From: an uncultured Clostridia bacterium
GTDB taxonomy: Bacteria > Bacillota > Clostridia > Oscillospirales > Acutalibacteraceae
DNA length: 38,073 nt
Direction of reading: 5' to 3'
Assembly (NCBI GenBank): GCA_944380885.1
Contig: CALWIZ010000026.1
Span: 1 to 38,073 of the forward strand
A program made the translations under genes and the position numbers. Within the stretch, counting starts at the first letter, position 1. Every line of letters begins with the position of its first letter. Below the pieces are notes generated by a model that did not search any database, was not told the origin of the DNA, and saw only the letters and a program-made list of their open reading frames with translations. Below, in pieces: positions 1 through 8,671 of this stretch.

Positions 1-26
1 CGCCTTGAGACGCGGGTCGGCATTAT

Positions 27-69
27 GGGCTTTTAGCCCTTGTGCAAACCACCCGTTTGACGGGTGGTT
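27..69. repeat. Palindrome pair at left edge (PATE/IS-end-like)
   Basis: Two adjacent hairpins are visible. GGGCT at 27-31 pairs with AGCCC at 35-39 around a 3-base loop. AACCACCCG at 47-55 pairs perfectly with CGGGTGGTT at 61-69 around TTTGA. There is no coding sequence and no U-tract after the second stem. A related hairpin (CACCCGC, loop TAT, GCGGGTG) lies at the opposite end of the window at 38041-38057. Short palindromes of this look often belong to IS200/IS605-derived non-coding elements or dispersed intergenic repeats; that identity is inferred, not shown. Confidence 0.5.
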
Positions 70-236
70 ATGATTTTATGTTCAGAAAAATTGAGTTAGC
101 TGAATATAAATACTGCAAAAAAACAGTACAACAGAATAATTACCGTGAATAACCGGTATTCAGACCGGCCGTATATCGGAATATGAAGAATGCAGAAGAA
201 AAAACTGTCTGATTTGAGGAAAGCAATACAAACATT

Positions 237-1010
237 TCACCGGAAAACAGGCTTTTCCTGAAGTTCGGTTTTGATTTTAAGCGGAGTTATGCCGGTGTAT
301 TTTTTGTATATCTTTGAAAAGGCAAACTGGTCTGTATATCCGACCATATTTGCTGTCTGCTGTACGGAAAAGCCTTTTTTTAGCAATTCTGTCGCTTTTG
401 TGATACGGGTTCTGACAAGGTATTCCTGTATGGAAAAGCCGGTCTGTTCTTTGAAAATGCGGGAAAGATAACGCCTGTTAAGATTAAAGGATTTCGCAAG
501 CTCTTCAACCGAAATATTACCCATATAGTTGTAGTCGATAAAATTCCGTACCCTTTGTGTGTATTTAGATACGGATTCTTTCTGAAATAAATCTATGTAA
601 AGCTGAAACAGCTTACTGGTAAGATATTCTTCCTGAAATGAATTCATATTTTTAACCGCAAGCATATCTATAAAAAGACCGGAACTGTAATCCATTACAG
701 GCGGAAGCTCTTCGAACCTTGACGCAAGCTCTCCCACAAATCCGAGCCATATGTATGTCCACGGGTTGCTGTCTGACGCCTTGTAGCTGCAAAATTGACC
801 TTTTTTGATTATGAAAATCTGTCCGGCCCTCACCTGATATGTGTTTTCACCTATATGGAACTCGCCTTCTCCGTCGGCTACATAGTGTATCAGATAATAG
901 TCTCTTATGGTAATATACTGGTATCCCGGAGGACATGTTTCACATCCGAACATAACAGGATTAAAATCGCGAAGCTGTTTGTTATCCATAATAATGTTAT
1001 ATTTTTCCAT
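237..1010 (-). CDS. AraC-family transcriptional regulator with N-terminal cupin domain
   Basis: This 257-residue protein is a probable local regulator. The N-terminal ~110 residues form an AraC-type cupin sugar-sensing domain (HYVADGEGEFHIGENTYQV, followed by the RAGQ turn). The C-terminal ~100 residues carry two helix-turn-helix motifs: ISVEELAKSFNLNRRYLSRI, then a second ending in VGYTDQFAFSKIYKKYTG, the classic AraC/XylS signature. Length is usual for the family. The start is supported by an AGAGGTG ribosome binding site read on the minus strand just upstream. It is divergent from the 21-gene plus-strand run, the normal arrangement for an activator of a sugar locus, so it probably controls the promoter between itself and the epimerase gene. 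The inducer is unknown, but is likely a sugar released from the locus substrate. Confidence 0.93.
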   Translation of the reverse strand: MEKYNIIMDNKQLRDFNPVMFGCETCPPGYQYITIRDYYLIHYVADGEGEFHIGENTYQVRAGQIFIIKKGQFCSYKASDSNPWTYIWLGFVGELASRFEELPPVMDYSSGLFIDMLAVKNMNSFQEEYLTSKLFQLYIDLFQKESVSKYTQRVRNFIDYNYMGNISVEELAKSFNLNRRYLSRIFKEQTGFSIQEYLVRTRITKATELLKKGFSVQQTANMVGYTDQFAFSKIYKKYTGITPLKIKTELQEKPVFR

Positions 1011-1035
1011 ACAAACACCTCTTTTAATTAGTTAC

Positions 1036-1065
1036 ATTATAACATATAATGGTGACATTATGCAA
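1036..1065 (-). promoter_or_regulatory. Candidate promoter of the AraC-type regulator
   Basis: Read on the minus strand, TTGCAT (1065 to 1060) and a perfect TATAAT (1041 to 1036) are separated by 18 bases. They lie about 25 bases upstream of the regulator start and its AGAGGTG ribosome binding site. The -35 match is weak. The surrounding bases 1031-1056 form an imperfect inverted repeat (GTTAC...GGTGAC around an AT-rich core) that could be an operator. This is read from sequence only. Confidence 0.4.
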
Positions 1066-1088
1066 TGGGAAAAATGCGGGTGTGATAG

Positions 1089-1094
1089 TATAAT
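1089..1094 (+). promoter_or_regulatory. Candidate -10 element of the main operon
   Basis: A perfect TATAAT at 1089-1094 lies about 77 bases before the chosen start at 1171, with no recognisable TTGACA-like -35 at 16-18 bases upstream. A good -10 with a poor -35 is typical of an activator-dependent promoter and fits the divergent AraC-type gene. Two related motifs, ATGCAATGGG at 1060 and ATGCGGGTGT at 1074, sit directly upstream as a possible direct repeat for the activator. A second weaker option is TTGATG at 1099 with TATTAC at 1122. Confidence 0.35.
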
Positions 1095-1170
1095 ATATTT
1101 GATGATATTTTACAAAACAAATATTACAACTGCATCATTTTTAGCAAATAAAACAGTTCAGGGGTTTGAT

Positions 1171-2121
1171 ATGTATTACGGTGAGAGACAAAAAGGCTGC
1201 AGGTTTATAGAGGTTGTTTTCCACGGCTGCAAGAGCCTGATAATTGAAAATTCCGCCATGCGTATGATGATTCTGCTTGACAAGGGAATGAACATTATTT
1301 CATACATACTCAAGCAGACGGATACAGAGTTTATATGGACAAATCCCATGGGACTATCCTGCATTGAGAAAAGCAGAATTTCAAAAATGGACAAATATTC
1401 CGAAAGCGACAATTACGTGGGCGGTTTTTTTGAAATAATGCCGAATGTGGGAGGAAGCTGCAAATTAGAGTCGATGCACTTCTGCGACAATTCGGAAACA
1501 GCATATCTGCCATGGGATTATCAGGTTATAGAGGATACTGAAGAAAAAATGGTATTTCAGTTTTGCACCAAGCTTTCAAAATATCCTTTTTACATAAAAA
1601 AGATAATGACGGTACAAGACGGCAGCTCTGAAGTAATATTTGAGGAAACGGTGAAAAATTTAGGAAATATACCGCTTAAATACCAGTGGGCGCTGCATCC
1701 GAATATAGGCGGGACATTTCTTTCTGACCGGTGTGTTATAGAAACGCCGTTTTCGGGTACCGTACCCGTCCCCTGCGAGGGCACGATGAAGCAGTCGCTT
1801 CGGATATATGATTGCGCGGGCGGCGGGGTTGCATGCGTAAAAGATACAGTCAGCAAAACCGGCTTTGCGCTTTCGTGGGACGCCGGCGTTTTCAGCCATT
1901 GCGGAATATGGATAAATTCCGGATATTCAAACGGGCATCACCGTCACGGAGGCGCGTATGTGATTTCAGTTCTTCCGATAAACAGCGGGTGTTTCGGAAT
2001 AGACGAAGCGGTACGGTCTGATGACTGCGATATTTTAGGCGGCGGAGAATCGCATAGCTGCAGTTACAGATTTTCCGCATTCTGCGGCGAATCTCCTTAC
2101 TACTCAGGTGAGAAAAAATAG
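1171..2121 (+). CDS. Aldose 1-epimerase-like (galactose mutarotase fold) protein, DUF4432-like
   Basis: This 316-residue protein has the pattern of a galactose-mutarotase-fold beta-sandwich: an N-terminal strand series ending in DKGMNIISY, a central FFEIMPNVGG, then WALHPNIGGTFLSD with a conserved HP, and IWINSGYSNGHHRHGG near the C-terminus. This suggests a sugar epimerase/mutarotase or DUF4432-like carbohydrate-binding enzyme, probably cytoplasmic because no signal peptide is seen. The reading frame is open back to 907, but ATG 1171 is preferred because AGGGG lies just upstream, upstream codons would run into the regulator promoter, and family similarity starts here. It is the first gene of the plus-strand run, 15 bases before a glycosidase. 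The substrate is not determinable. Confidence 0.75.
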   Translation: MYYGERQKGCRFIEVVFHGCKSLIIENSAMRMMILLDKGMNIISYILKQTDTEFIWTNPMGLSCIEKSRISKMDKYSESDNYVGGFFEIMPNVGGSCKLESMHFCDNSETAYLPWDYQVIEDTEEKMVFQFCTKLSKYPFYIKKIMTVQDGSSEVIFEETVKNLGNIPLKYQWALHPNIGGTFLSDRCVIETPFSGTVPVPCEGTMKQSLRIYDCAGGGVACVKDTVSKTGFALSWDAGVFSHCGIWINSGYSNGHHRHGGAYVISVLPINSGCFGIDEAVRSDDCDILGGGESHSCSYRFSAFCGESPYYSGEKK

Positions 2122-2136
2122 ATTTCGGGGGACAGA

Positions 2137-3981
2137 ATGGATATATACGGCAAGCTTATTTATAAAAGTGAAAATCCCATAAAAACATGGATTGGAAATA
2201 ATAGGTGGTATGCTAAAATCGATGAAGCGAAAGGCAGCTTTGTTTTCTGCGCGGCACCCGTTTCAAGAGAGGAGGGGGACAGCACTCTGGCAGGCAAAGT
2301 TCTGAATAAGACATTTTTCAGTCTTGCTTCGGGAGAGCCTGACGCGTTTATATATTATCCTGACGGTGTGAAAAACAGTAAGATACAGATAGATTTTCCT
2401 TTTGGAAGCTACGGCGCTATAATAAAATCGTATGCTTCGGTTGAAATACTTTTGGAAAACGGAGAAATCGGGGAGCAGAAAACCGGTAATGACATACAGA
2501 GCGTTACTGTCAAGGACGGGGTTTACACACTGTCGTTTGTAACCGACGCGGACATTTCGGTGAGCGGCAGAAAAATTATAATGTCCGGAAAAAACGGCGG
2601 GGAGTTCGCCGCGGCGGTTTCGTTCGGGATAGATGACTTTTCGGTAAGGGAAAGCGCAAACAGCCTTTTTTCCGACAAAATTGTGTTCGCGGATAAAAGC
2701 AGAAAGTTCTGGAACGGCTATTTTGATTCCTGTCCTGTATATGATTCGGGTGATGATAAGCTTCTTGTCAGACAGTACTGGGCGTGGTGGTGCCTGCTTG
2801 TAAATGTAAGCGAGGTTGAGTTTAACCGTTTCCCGGTTTATATGGCTCCGGACAGGCCGGGCTGGCTCGGGACATGGAGCAACGACGGGCCGGAATGTAT
2901 GGCGGCTCTCTCACTTACCTGTATGAAGAATACGGCAAAAAGACTTATATGCTCATATATTGATGCCGCTATAAATTCTGAGGGGCGGCATGGCTGGTAT
3001 CTCCATTCTGACGGTGAAAGCTGCTACGGCAGAAAAGGTGATTCGGGACGTCTTTCGAACGGAGCGGCTATAATAGTTCATACCGTCGGATTTTACATAA
3101 GGAATACCGGTGATAAAGAAATTCTTGAATATGTGCTTCCTTCGGGTATGACCGTGTATGAGAAGCTCTGTCTTTATATGCGGCATATTGAAAAAGACCG
3201 CGATATCAATTCAGATTCGCTTATTGAATGGGCTCAGCTTTGGGAGAGCGGCTGGGACGACAAGCTGGGATGCTTTTTTAAAAACGCCCCTATCGGAGAA
3301 TGGTGGAAGGCGGCGGAAAGTATGAATGAAGCGGAATATCAGGCTTTTCTTGAAAAGAACCGTTCGCCCGTCACTACCGTGGTTGAGCAGGTTTACTATT
3401 TGAGGGCACTTTCTGAAATGACGGCGATGGCGCGCAGTAAAAAGGACGCTGAGTTTGAAAAGCAGTGTGCGGATAAATATAATAAGGTCATAGCGGCTGT
3501 ACGCTCTGAATGCTGGAGTGGTAAAGACGGATTCTATCACGATATTGAAGTAAACGCCGAAAAGATTATAAACGCCAAAAGCGCCGATTCGTTTTATTTC
3601 CTTTATTATGAGACCGATGAGCAGAGAAAAAAGCGAATATACGCTCATCTTGAAAATCCTGACGAGTTCGGACTATATTTCACGCCCATGCAAAGCGCCG
3701 ACTGCGAGGGATTCTCGCCCGACGGCTACTGGAGCGGTGGGCACTGGCCGAGAGAGATGTCTTATCTGGCATTGGGACTTGATAAGGCCGGATATTCGGA
3801 AAAAGCCGGGGAAATTTTAAAGAAAGCCATTTGTTCGGGAAAGGGAAATATTTTTTATGAGGTGCTTAATCCTTACACGGGAAAGCCTACTACCGGTATT
3901 ACCAGAATGGCATACGATATAATGGATGTAGTGGCGCTTCTGGCGGTAAACGGAAAAATCAGATGGACTCAAGAGATATAA
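2137..3981 (+). CDS. (alpha/alpha)6-barrel glycoside hydrolase, GH63/MGH1-like
   Basis: This 614-residue protein is preceded by a good GGGGGACA site. The first ~190 residues are a beta-rich domain. The rest has features of the trehalase/GH63/MGH1-like (alpha/alpha)6 barrels. Around residues 361-374, LIEWAQLWESGWDD matches the ESGxD segment that carries the general acid in this clan. Around 531, YWSGGHWPREM resembles the YWRGPVW-type motif. FNRFPVYMAPDRPGW near residue 230 fits the substrate-side loop. There is no signal peptide, so cytoplasmic cleavage of imported oligosaccharides is likely. Closest guesses are alpha-glucosidase or glycosidases acting on short alpha-linked sugars; GH78 or GH37 are less likely because their specific motifs are absent. 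The family-level call is fairly secure, the specificity is not. Confidence 0.72.
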   Translation: MDIYGKLIYKSENPIKTWIGNNRWYAKIDEAKGSFVFCAAPVSREEGDSTLAGKVLNKTFFSLASGEPDAFIYYPDGVKNSKIQIDFPFGSYGAIIKSYASVEILLENGEIGEQKTGNDIQSVTVKDGVYTLSFVTDADISVSGRKIIMSGKNGGEFAAAVSFGIDDFSVRESANSLFSDKIVFADKSRKFWNGYFDSCPVYDSGDDKLLVRQYWAWWCLLVNVSEVEFNRFPVYMAPDRPGWLGTWSNDGPECMAALSLTCMKNTAKRLICSYIDAAINSEGRHGWYLHSDGESCYGRKGDSGRLSNGAAIIVHTVGFYIRNTGDKEILEYVLPSGMTVYEKLCLYMRHIEKDRDINSDSLIEWAQLWESGWDDKLGCFFKNAPIGEWWKAAESMNEAEYQAFLEKNRSPVTTVVEQVYYLRALSEMTAMARSKKDAEFEKQCADKYNKVIAAVRSECWSGKDGFYHDIEVNAEKIINAKSADSFYFLYYETDEQRKKRIYAHLENPDEFGLYFTPMQSADCEGFSPDGYWSGGHWPREMSYLALGLDKAGYSEKAGEILKKAICSGKGNIFYEVLNPYTGKPTTGITRMAYDIMDVVALLAVNGKIRWTQEI

Positions 3982-3999
3982 CAAATTCGGGTGATTGTT

Positions 4000-6828
4000 T
4001 TGGGCACAGCTAAATTAAGTAAAAAAATATTAAGAACGGTTGCGGCCGTCACAGCCGCGGTTCTTTCGCTTTGCGCCTATTCGGGAATATCTGCGCAGGA
4101 AATGAGCATACCGTTAAGCGGAGCCGATGAGTATGAGGATTACAGCGAATACTTTTCCGGCGCGGAGGAAAGAGCGGCTGATACAATAAGGCTTCTGCCC
4201 GAAAATGCCTTTGCGCTTAAAAATGCGGAGCTTGTCCCGAGGGAGGAGAACGACGGCAACTGTCTTGATATCGCCGAAGGCGGCAGCGCGTCCTGGAAAA
4301 TGACGGGTGAGCCTGGTTGGTACAGCGTCAGGATAAATTACTATCCTGGCGAATGCCGTTCGTCATATGCTTCGGTCGCCGTAAGAGTAAACGGGGAAAT
4401 ACCTTTTGCCGAAGCCGACGGAATAAATTTAAGCTGTATATATGCCGACAAGGACGGTATCAGGCAGGATTATTACGGAAATGATATCCGTTCGTCTCAA
4501 AGCCTTTCACCACGCTGGGAAACAACATTTTTATATGATACAGAGCGCTATGAGAACAGTCCGCTCTGCTTTTACCTTGAAAACACAGATGAGTTTTCGG
4601 TCTGTTCGGTCACCGGCAGCTTTTCGGTTTCATTTCTTGAGCTTGTGCCTTACAGCGGCGCCGCGGACTACGCCGAAAAATTAAAAGAATATTCCGCTCT
4701 CGGATACACAGAGATAAGCGACAGCTTCGATTTATACGAAGCGGAAAATTATTACTTAAAATCCGACCCCACGGTTGTCCCCGTGAGCGACAGCAGTTCA
4801 TCGGTAACCCCGCACGACAATTTTCTGCTGAAGCTCAATACGGTAAGCGGCTCTAACTGGAAAACCGCCGGACAGTTCATAATATGGAAGATAAACGTAA
4901 AGCAGGCGGGGCTTTACAGGATCACGCTTAAGGTAAAACAGGATTTCAGGGAAGGTCTTTACTCAACGAGACGGCTTTATATAAACGGTAAAATACCTTT
5001 TGCCGAAGCAGGCGCCGTAAGATTCACATATACCGGAGGCTGGGTCAATATGACCCTCGGCGATGAGCAGAACGGAGACTGGCTGTTTTATTTTGAAGAG
5101 GGTGAAAACGAAATAAAACTCGAGGCGGTGCTCGGTGAAATGGGCGGCGCGCTCCGTGAGGTAAACGATATAGTTGAAAACCTCAACGCAATATACCGTG
5201 AAATACTTGCGGTGACAGGAGCTTCGCCTGACTCTTACAGGGATTACAGTCTTGATAAGCTGGTGCCCAAGGCACTTGAAGGTATTTCGGTTCAGAGGAA
5301 AAGGCTTGAAGAGGTAAGGGACAGCTTTGAGGCGGTCACCGGCAAAAAGGGCGGCGACCTTTCGGTTTTCGACACTCTTATAAAGCAGCTCGACAGCTTT
5401 GAGGATGATCCGGACAATATTCCGCCGGCATTCAGCTATTTCAAAACAAATATAGGCTCTCTCGGCACATGGTACACCTCGGCACTGTCACAGCCTCTTT
5501 CTATGGACTCATTTATAATAAGCGGCAAAAACAACGAAATACCTGAAGCGGAGGCAAATATATTCAGAAAGATTGCGGACGGCATCATTTCCTTTATCTC
5601 ATCTTTTATTGTCGATTACAATAATATCGGCAATATGTCAGACAATTCAGGCAAGCCGATAAAGGTCTGGATGACATCGGGAAGAGACCAGATGCAGGTT
5701 CTCAAAACAATGATACAGAATTCATTTGTTCAGGAAAGCGGAATAAATGTTCAGCTTGAAAATGTTGACACGGCTTCGGTTCTGAAGGCAGTATTCGCAG
5801 GAAACGGGCCTGACGTGCTTTTAGGTGCTGCGGCTACCGACCCGGTAAACTACGCGCTGCGGGGAGCCGTGTACGACCTTAATACATTTGACGGAATTGA
5901 TGAGATACGGGAACGCTTTTATCCGGAGACGCTTGTTCTCCTGAGTTTCGGAGGCTCGCTGTACGCTCTGCCTGAAACGGTTACTTTTCCGCTTCTGTTT
6001 TACAGGGCGGACATACTCGGAGAGCTTGAGCAGCCGCTGCCTGAGACATGGGACGATGTTATTGAGCTTATATTGGTTCTTCAGAAAAACAATATGACCT
6101 TCGGGCTTCCGTCGTCGCTTAATACATATTCGAGTTTTATGTTCCAGTTCGGCGGAGAAATGTATGCCGGAAACGGACGGGAAGCTCTTCTTTCGTCACA
6201 GAAGAACGCCGACGCTTTTGAGCTTATGGTGAATTTTTACAGCAATTATTCGCTTGACCTGCAATATGATTTTGTAAACCGTTTCAGAACCGGTGAAATG
6301 CCGGCGGCAATAGCCGAAATAGGCTCGTATAACAATTTAAAGGTATCAGCTCCTGAAATTGACGGACTGTGGGGCATAGCCCTGCTGCCCGGAATAAAGA
6401 ACGAGGACGGTACGATAAACAGAAGCGGCTGCATAAGCGCGACGGCAAGTATACTGCTTAAAGGCTCAAAGCAGCCGGAAAAAGCGTTTGAGTTTCTTGA
6501 CTGGTGGAGCTCTGCGGATGTTCAGTCTCAGTTCGGAAAAGAGATTGAAAGCATATTAGGGCCGTCATCAAGATACCTTACCGCCAACAGGGATGCGTTT
6601 GAAACCCTGCCCTGGACAGAAAGCGAAATCAAGGTAATAGACAGCCAGATTTCGGTTTCAAGGGCGGTCGAGGAGGTCCCCGGCAGCTATTATCTCAGCC
6701 GGCATTTCAATAATGCTTTAAGGGCGGTGCTTATTAAAGACGAGGACATAAAGGACACGCTTGATAAGTATACCGCAGATATCAACAAAGAGCTTTCGGA
6801 CAAACGCAGCGAGTTCGGACTTGAATAA
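4000..6828 (+). CDS. Extracellular solute-binding protein fused to N-terminal carbohydrate-binding-like domains
   Basis: The product (942 residues) is about twice the usual size of an ABC sugar-binding protein. It starts with a basic stretch and a hydrophobic segment typical of a Sec signal; a Cys is present but in no good lipobox. Two beta-sandwich, CBM35/CBM6-like domains follow (about 63-217 and 239-383), each with an NGxIPFAEA strand; the second opens with YEAENYY. A helical connector spans ~384-550. Residues ~551-942 are a type 1 sugar-binding domain: IKVWMTSGRDQ, GNGPDVLLGAAATDP, FPLLFYRADILGE, PETWDDVIELI and KAFEFLDWWSS. The start is taken as TTG 4000 because GGGTGA lies 5 bases upstream; GTG 3991 has no such site. 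It precedes two permease genes by 11 bases and is their likely receptor. The ligand is unknown, probably an oligosaccharide. Confidence 0.85.
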   Translation: MGTAKLSKKILRTVAAVTAAVLSLCAYSGISAQEMSIPLSGADEYEDYSEYFSGAEERAADTIRLLPENAFALKNAELVPREENDGNCLDIAEGGSASWKMTGEPGWYSVRINYYPGECRSSYASVAVRVNGEIPFAEADGINLSCIYADKDGIRQDYYGNDIRSSQSLSPRWETTFLYDTERYENSPLCFYLENTDEFSVCSVTGSFSVSFLELVPYSGAADYAEKLKEYSALGYTEISDSFDLYEAENYYLKSDPTVVPVSDSSSSVTPHDNFLLKLNTVSGSNWKTAGQFIIWKINVKQAGLYRITLKVKQDFREGLYSTRRLYINGKIPFAEAGAVRFTYTGGWVNMTLGDEQNGDWLFYFEEGENEIKLEAVLGEMGGALREVNDIVENLNAIYREILAVTGASPDSYRDYSLDKLVPKALEGISVQRKRLEEVRDSFEAVTGKKGGDLSVFDTLIKQLDSFEDDPDNIPPAFSYFKTNIGSLGTWYTSALSQPLSMDSFIISGKNNEIPEAEANIFRKIADGIISFISSFIVDYNNIGNMSDNSGKPIKVWMTSGRDQMQVLKTMIQNSFVQESGINVQLENVDTASVLKAVFAGNGPDVLLGAAATDPVNYALRGAVYDLNTFDGIDEIRERFYPETLVLLSFGGSLYALPETVTFPLLFYRADILGELEQPLPETWDDVIELILVLQKNNMTFGLPSSLNTYSSFMFQFGGEMYAGNGREALLSSQKNADAFELMVNFYSNYSLDLQYDFVNRFRTGEMPAAIAEIGSYNNLKVSAPEIDGLWGIALLPGIKNEDGTINRSGCISATASILLKGSKQPEKAFEFLDWWSSADVQSQFGKEIESILGPSSRYLTANRDAFETLPWTESEIKVIDSQISVSRAVEEVPGSYYLSRHFNNALRAVLIKDEDIKDTLDKYTADINKELSDKRSEFGLE

Positions 6829-6839
6829 GAGGTCAGAAT

Positions 6840-7760
6840 ATGAATAAAATATCACTCGGTGAAAAAATACGTTACAATCTGAGGCTTGCAAAGAAAAATT
6901 ATGACTGCTATCTTTTCCTGCTGCCGTTCGGGATACTTTTCGCGGCGTTTGTGGTAATGCCGGTGGCAATTTCCATATTTTTTGGATTTACGGATTTCAA
7001 TCTGCTCGAAATGCCTGAACTTGTGGGACTGAAAAATTATCAGAAGCTGTTTGTAGATGATGAGATTTTCACTATCGCGTTCAGAAACACCATAATAATA
7101 GCGCTTGTAGTGGGTCCGATAGGTTATCTAGCGTCTTTGCTGATAGCATGGCAGATAAATGAGCTGAATAATGTCCTGAGGGCGGTAATGGTAACGATAA
7201 TGTACGCTCCGTCAATATCCGGCGGTGCCTATACGATATGGCAGTATATTTTCAGCAACGATTCTTACGGCTATATAAACAGCGTGCTGATAAGCCTCGG
7301 CGCGATAAAAAAGCCGGTGCAGTTCCTCTCCGATACGGAGTGGATGCTGCCTATTGTTATCATTGTCATGATATGGATGAGCCTCGGCGCGGGATTCCTG
7401 TCGTTCGTCGCAGGACTTAAAACAATAGACAAAAGTTTTTATGAGGCCGGATATATTGAGGGCATAAAAAGCCGCTGGCAGGAGCTGTGGTTTATAACCC
7501 TTCCAACTATGAAGCCGCAGCTGATGTTCGGAGCGGTAATGAGCATTACGGCAACATTTTCGGCAGGCGCCGTAGGAACGCAGCTTTTCGGCTCTCCGAG
7601 CACGGATTACGCCGCGCATACCATAATAAACCATCTTGAGGATTACGGCAACACGCGCTTTGAAATGGGCTATGCCTGTGCGATTGCTACGGTGCTTTTT
7701 GCGCTGATGATAATATGCAACGAACTTATTAAAAGGCTTTTGAATAGGGTGGGCACCTGA
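6840..7760 (+). CDS. Sugar ABC transporter permease, MalF/UgpA type (pair A)
   Basis: This 306-residue membrane protein has six likely transmembrane helices, the first near residue 25 (LFLLPFGILFAAFVVMPVAI). The cytoplasmic EAA loop that contacts the ATPase reads EAGYIEGIKSRWQELWF followed by ITLP. This is the binding-protein-dependent permease family 1 signature. GAGG precedes the ATG at a good distance. It follows the fused binding protein by 11 bases and is followed after 2 bases by its partner permease, so the two form the heterodimeric channel. No ATPase gene is present nearby, as in many Firmicute CUT1 systems that share one MsmX-type ATPase. Confidence 0.93.
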   Translation: MNKISLGEKIRYNLRLAKKNYDCYLFLLPFGILFAAFVVMPVAISIFFGFTDFNLLEMPELVGLKNYQKLFVDDEIFTIAFRNTIIIALVVGPIGYLASLLIAWQINELNNVLRAVMVTIMYAPSISGGAYTIWQYIFSNDSYGYINSVLISLGAIKKPVQFLSDTEWMLPIVIIVMIWMSLGAGFLSFVAGLKTIDKSFYEAGYIEGIKSRWQELWFITLPTMKPQLMFGAVMSITATFSAGAVGTQLFGSPSTDYAAHTIINHLEDYGNTRFEMGYACAIATVLFALMIICNELIKRLLNRVGT

Positions 7761-7762
7761 TA

Positions 7763-8647
7763 ATGAAAAAAACTACCGAAAAGAAAGTAAAGCGCATTTC
7801 GCGGGCGGGACTTGCAAGGTCGGTCGGCGGAAATGCGGTAAATTTCATATTTCTTTGCATAATAGCGGCATTTATGGCGCTTCCGCTGCTGTATGTGATA
7901 AGCAATGCCTTCAAGCCGCTGGACGAAATCTTTGTGTATCCGCCAAGACTGTATGTAATTAACCCGACGGTGAGCAATTTCAAGAATTTAAGCTCGCTTA
8001 TGTCGCAGTCGTGGATACCTTTTTCAAGATACATATTCAACTCGGTGTTTGTCACGGCGGTTTCAACCTTTTTGCAGATAATATTTGCTTCCATGGCGGC
8101 GTACGTGCTTGAAAAGCGTGAGTTTCCGGGAAAGAGGATATTTTTCGGCACAGTGGTTATTTCCCTTATGTTCACCGCGACCGTAACCGCGATACCGAAC
8201 TATATTATTATGAATTCGCTAAAAATGGTAAATACGTATTTCGCGCTGATTCTCCCGGCAGCCGCTTCCTCAATGGGACTTTATCTTATGAAGCAGTTTA
8301 TCGCGACAAGCGTACCGACGGTTATTCTTGAAGCGGCACGGGTAGACGGCGCAAGCGAGATGCGGATATTCTGGCGGATAGTCATGCCGCTTGTAAAACC
8401 CGCGTGGCTTACACTAATCATATTTTCTTTCCAGTCTATATGGAGCACTACCGGTAACGGCTATATTTATACCGAAACTCTCAAGCCGCTTAATTACGCG
8501 CTCAGTCAGGTGGTTTCCGGAGGAGTATCGCGCACCGGCTCCGCCGCGGCCGTAGCGTTTATAATGCTGCTGCCGCCGCTGGTTGTTTTCATAGTATCGC
8601 AAAGCAATATTTTAAATACTATGGCGTCATCGGGCATAAAGGAATAG
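7763..8647 (+). CDS. Carbohydrate ABC transporter permease, MalG/UgpE type (pair A)
   Basis: This 294-residue protein has a basic N-terminus and about six membrane helices. The EAA loop, EAARVDGASEMRIFWRIVMP, is textbook for the second permease of a CUT1 sugar importer. It starts 2 bases after the first permease gene, which indicates translational coupling. The phrase YVISNAFKPLDEIFVYPP near residue 50 is the usual extracellular loop of MalG-like proteins. Together with the preceding permease it would form the channel for the fused binding protein. Confidence 0.93.
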   Translation: MKKTTEKKVKRISRAGLARSVGGNAVNFIFLCIIAAFMALPLLYVISNAFKPLDEIFVYPPRLYVINPTVSNFKNLSSLMSQSWIPFSRYIFNSVFVTAVSTFLQIIFASMAAYVLEKREFPGKRIFFGTVVISLMFTATVTAIPNYIIMNSLKMVNTYFALILPAAASSMGLYLMKQFIATSVPTVILEAARVDGASEMRIFWRIVMPLVKPAWLTLIIFSFQSIWSTTGNGYIYTETLKPLNYALSQVVSGGVSRTGSAAAVAFIMLLPPLVVFIVSQSNILNTMASSGIKE

Positions 8648-8671
8648 TTTCTTTTGTTTGGGGTGAAAATT

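Noticed and set aside
907..1170. N-terminal extension of the epimerase-like gene
   Set aside because: It would overlap the regulator and its promoter region, and a ribosome binding site supports ATG 1171.
1011..1170. Riboswitch or leader RNA before the operon
   Set aside because: The region is AT-rich with no conserved core I recognise and no terminator/antiterminator pair; an AraC-controlled promoter explains it better.
3211..3648. 145-codon minus-strand open frame inside the GH63-like gene
   Set aside because: It is fully covered by a conserved enzyme on the other strand, with no start signal.
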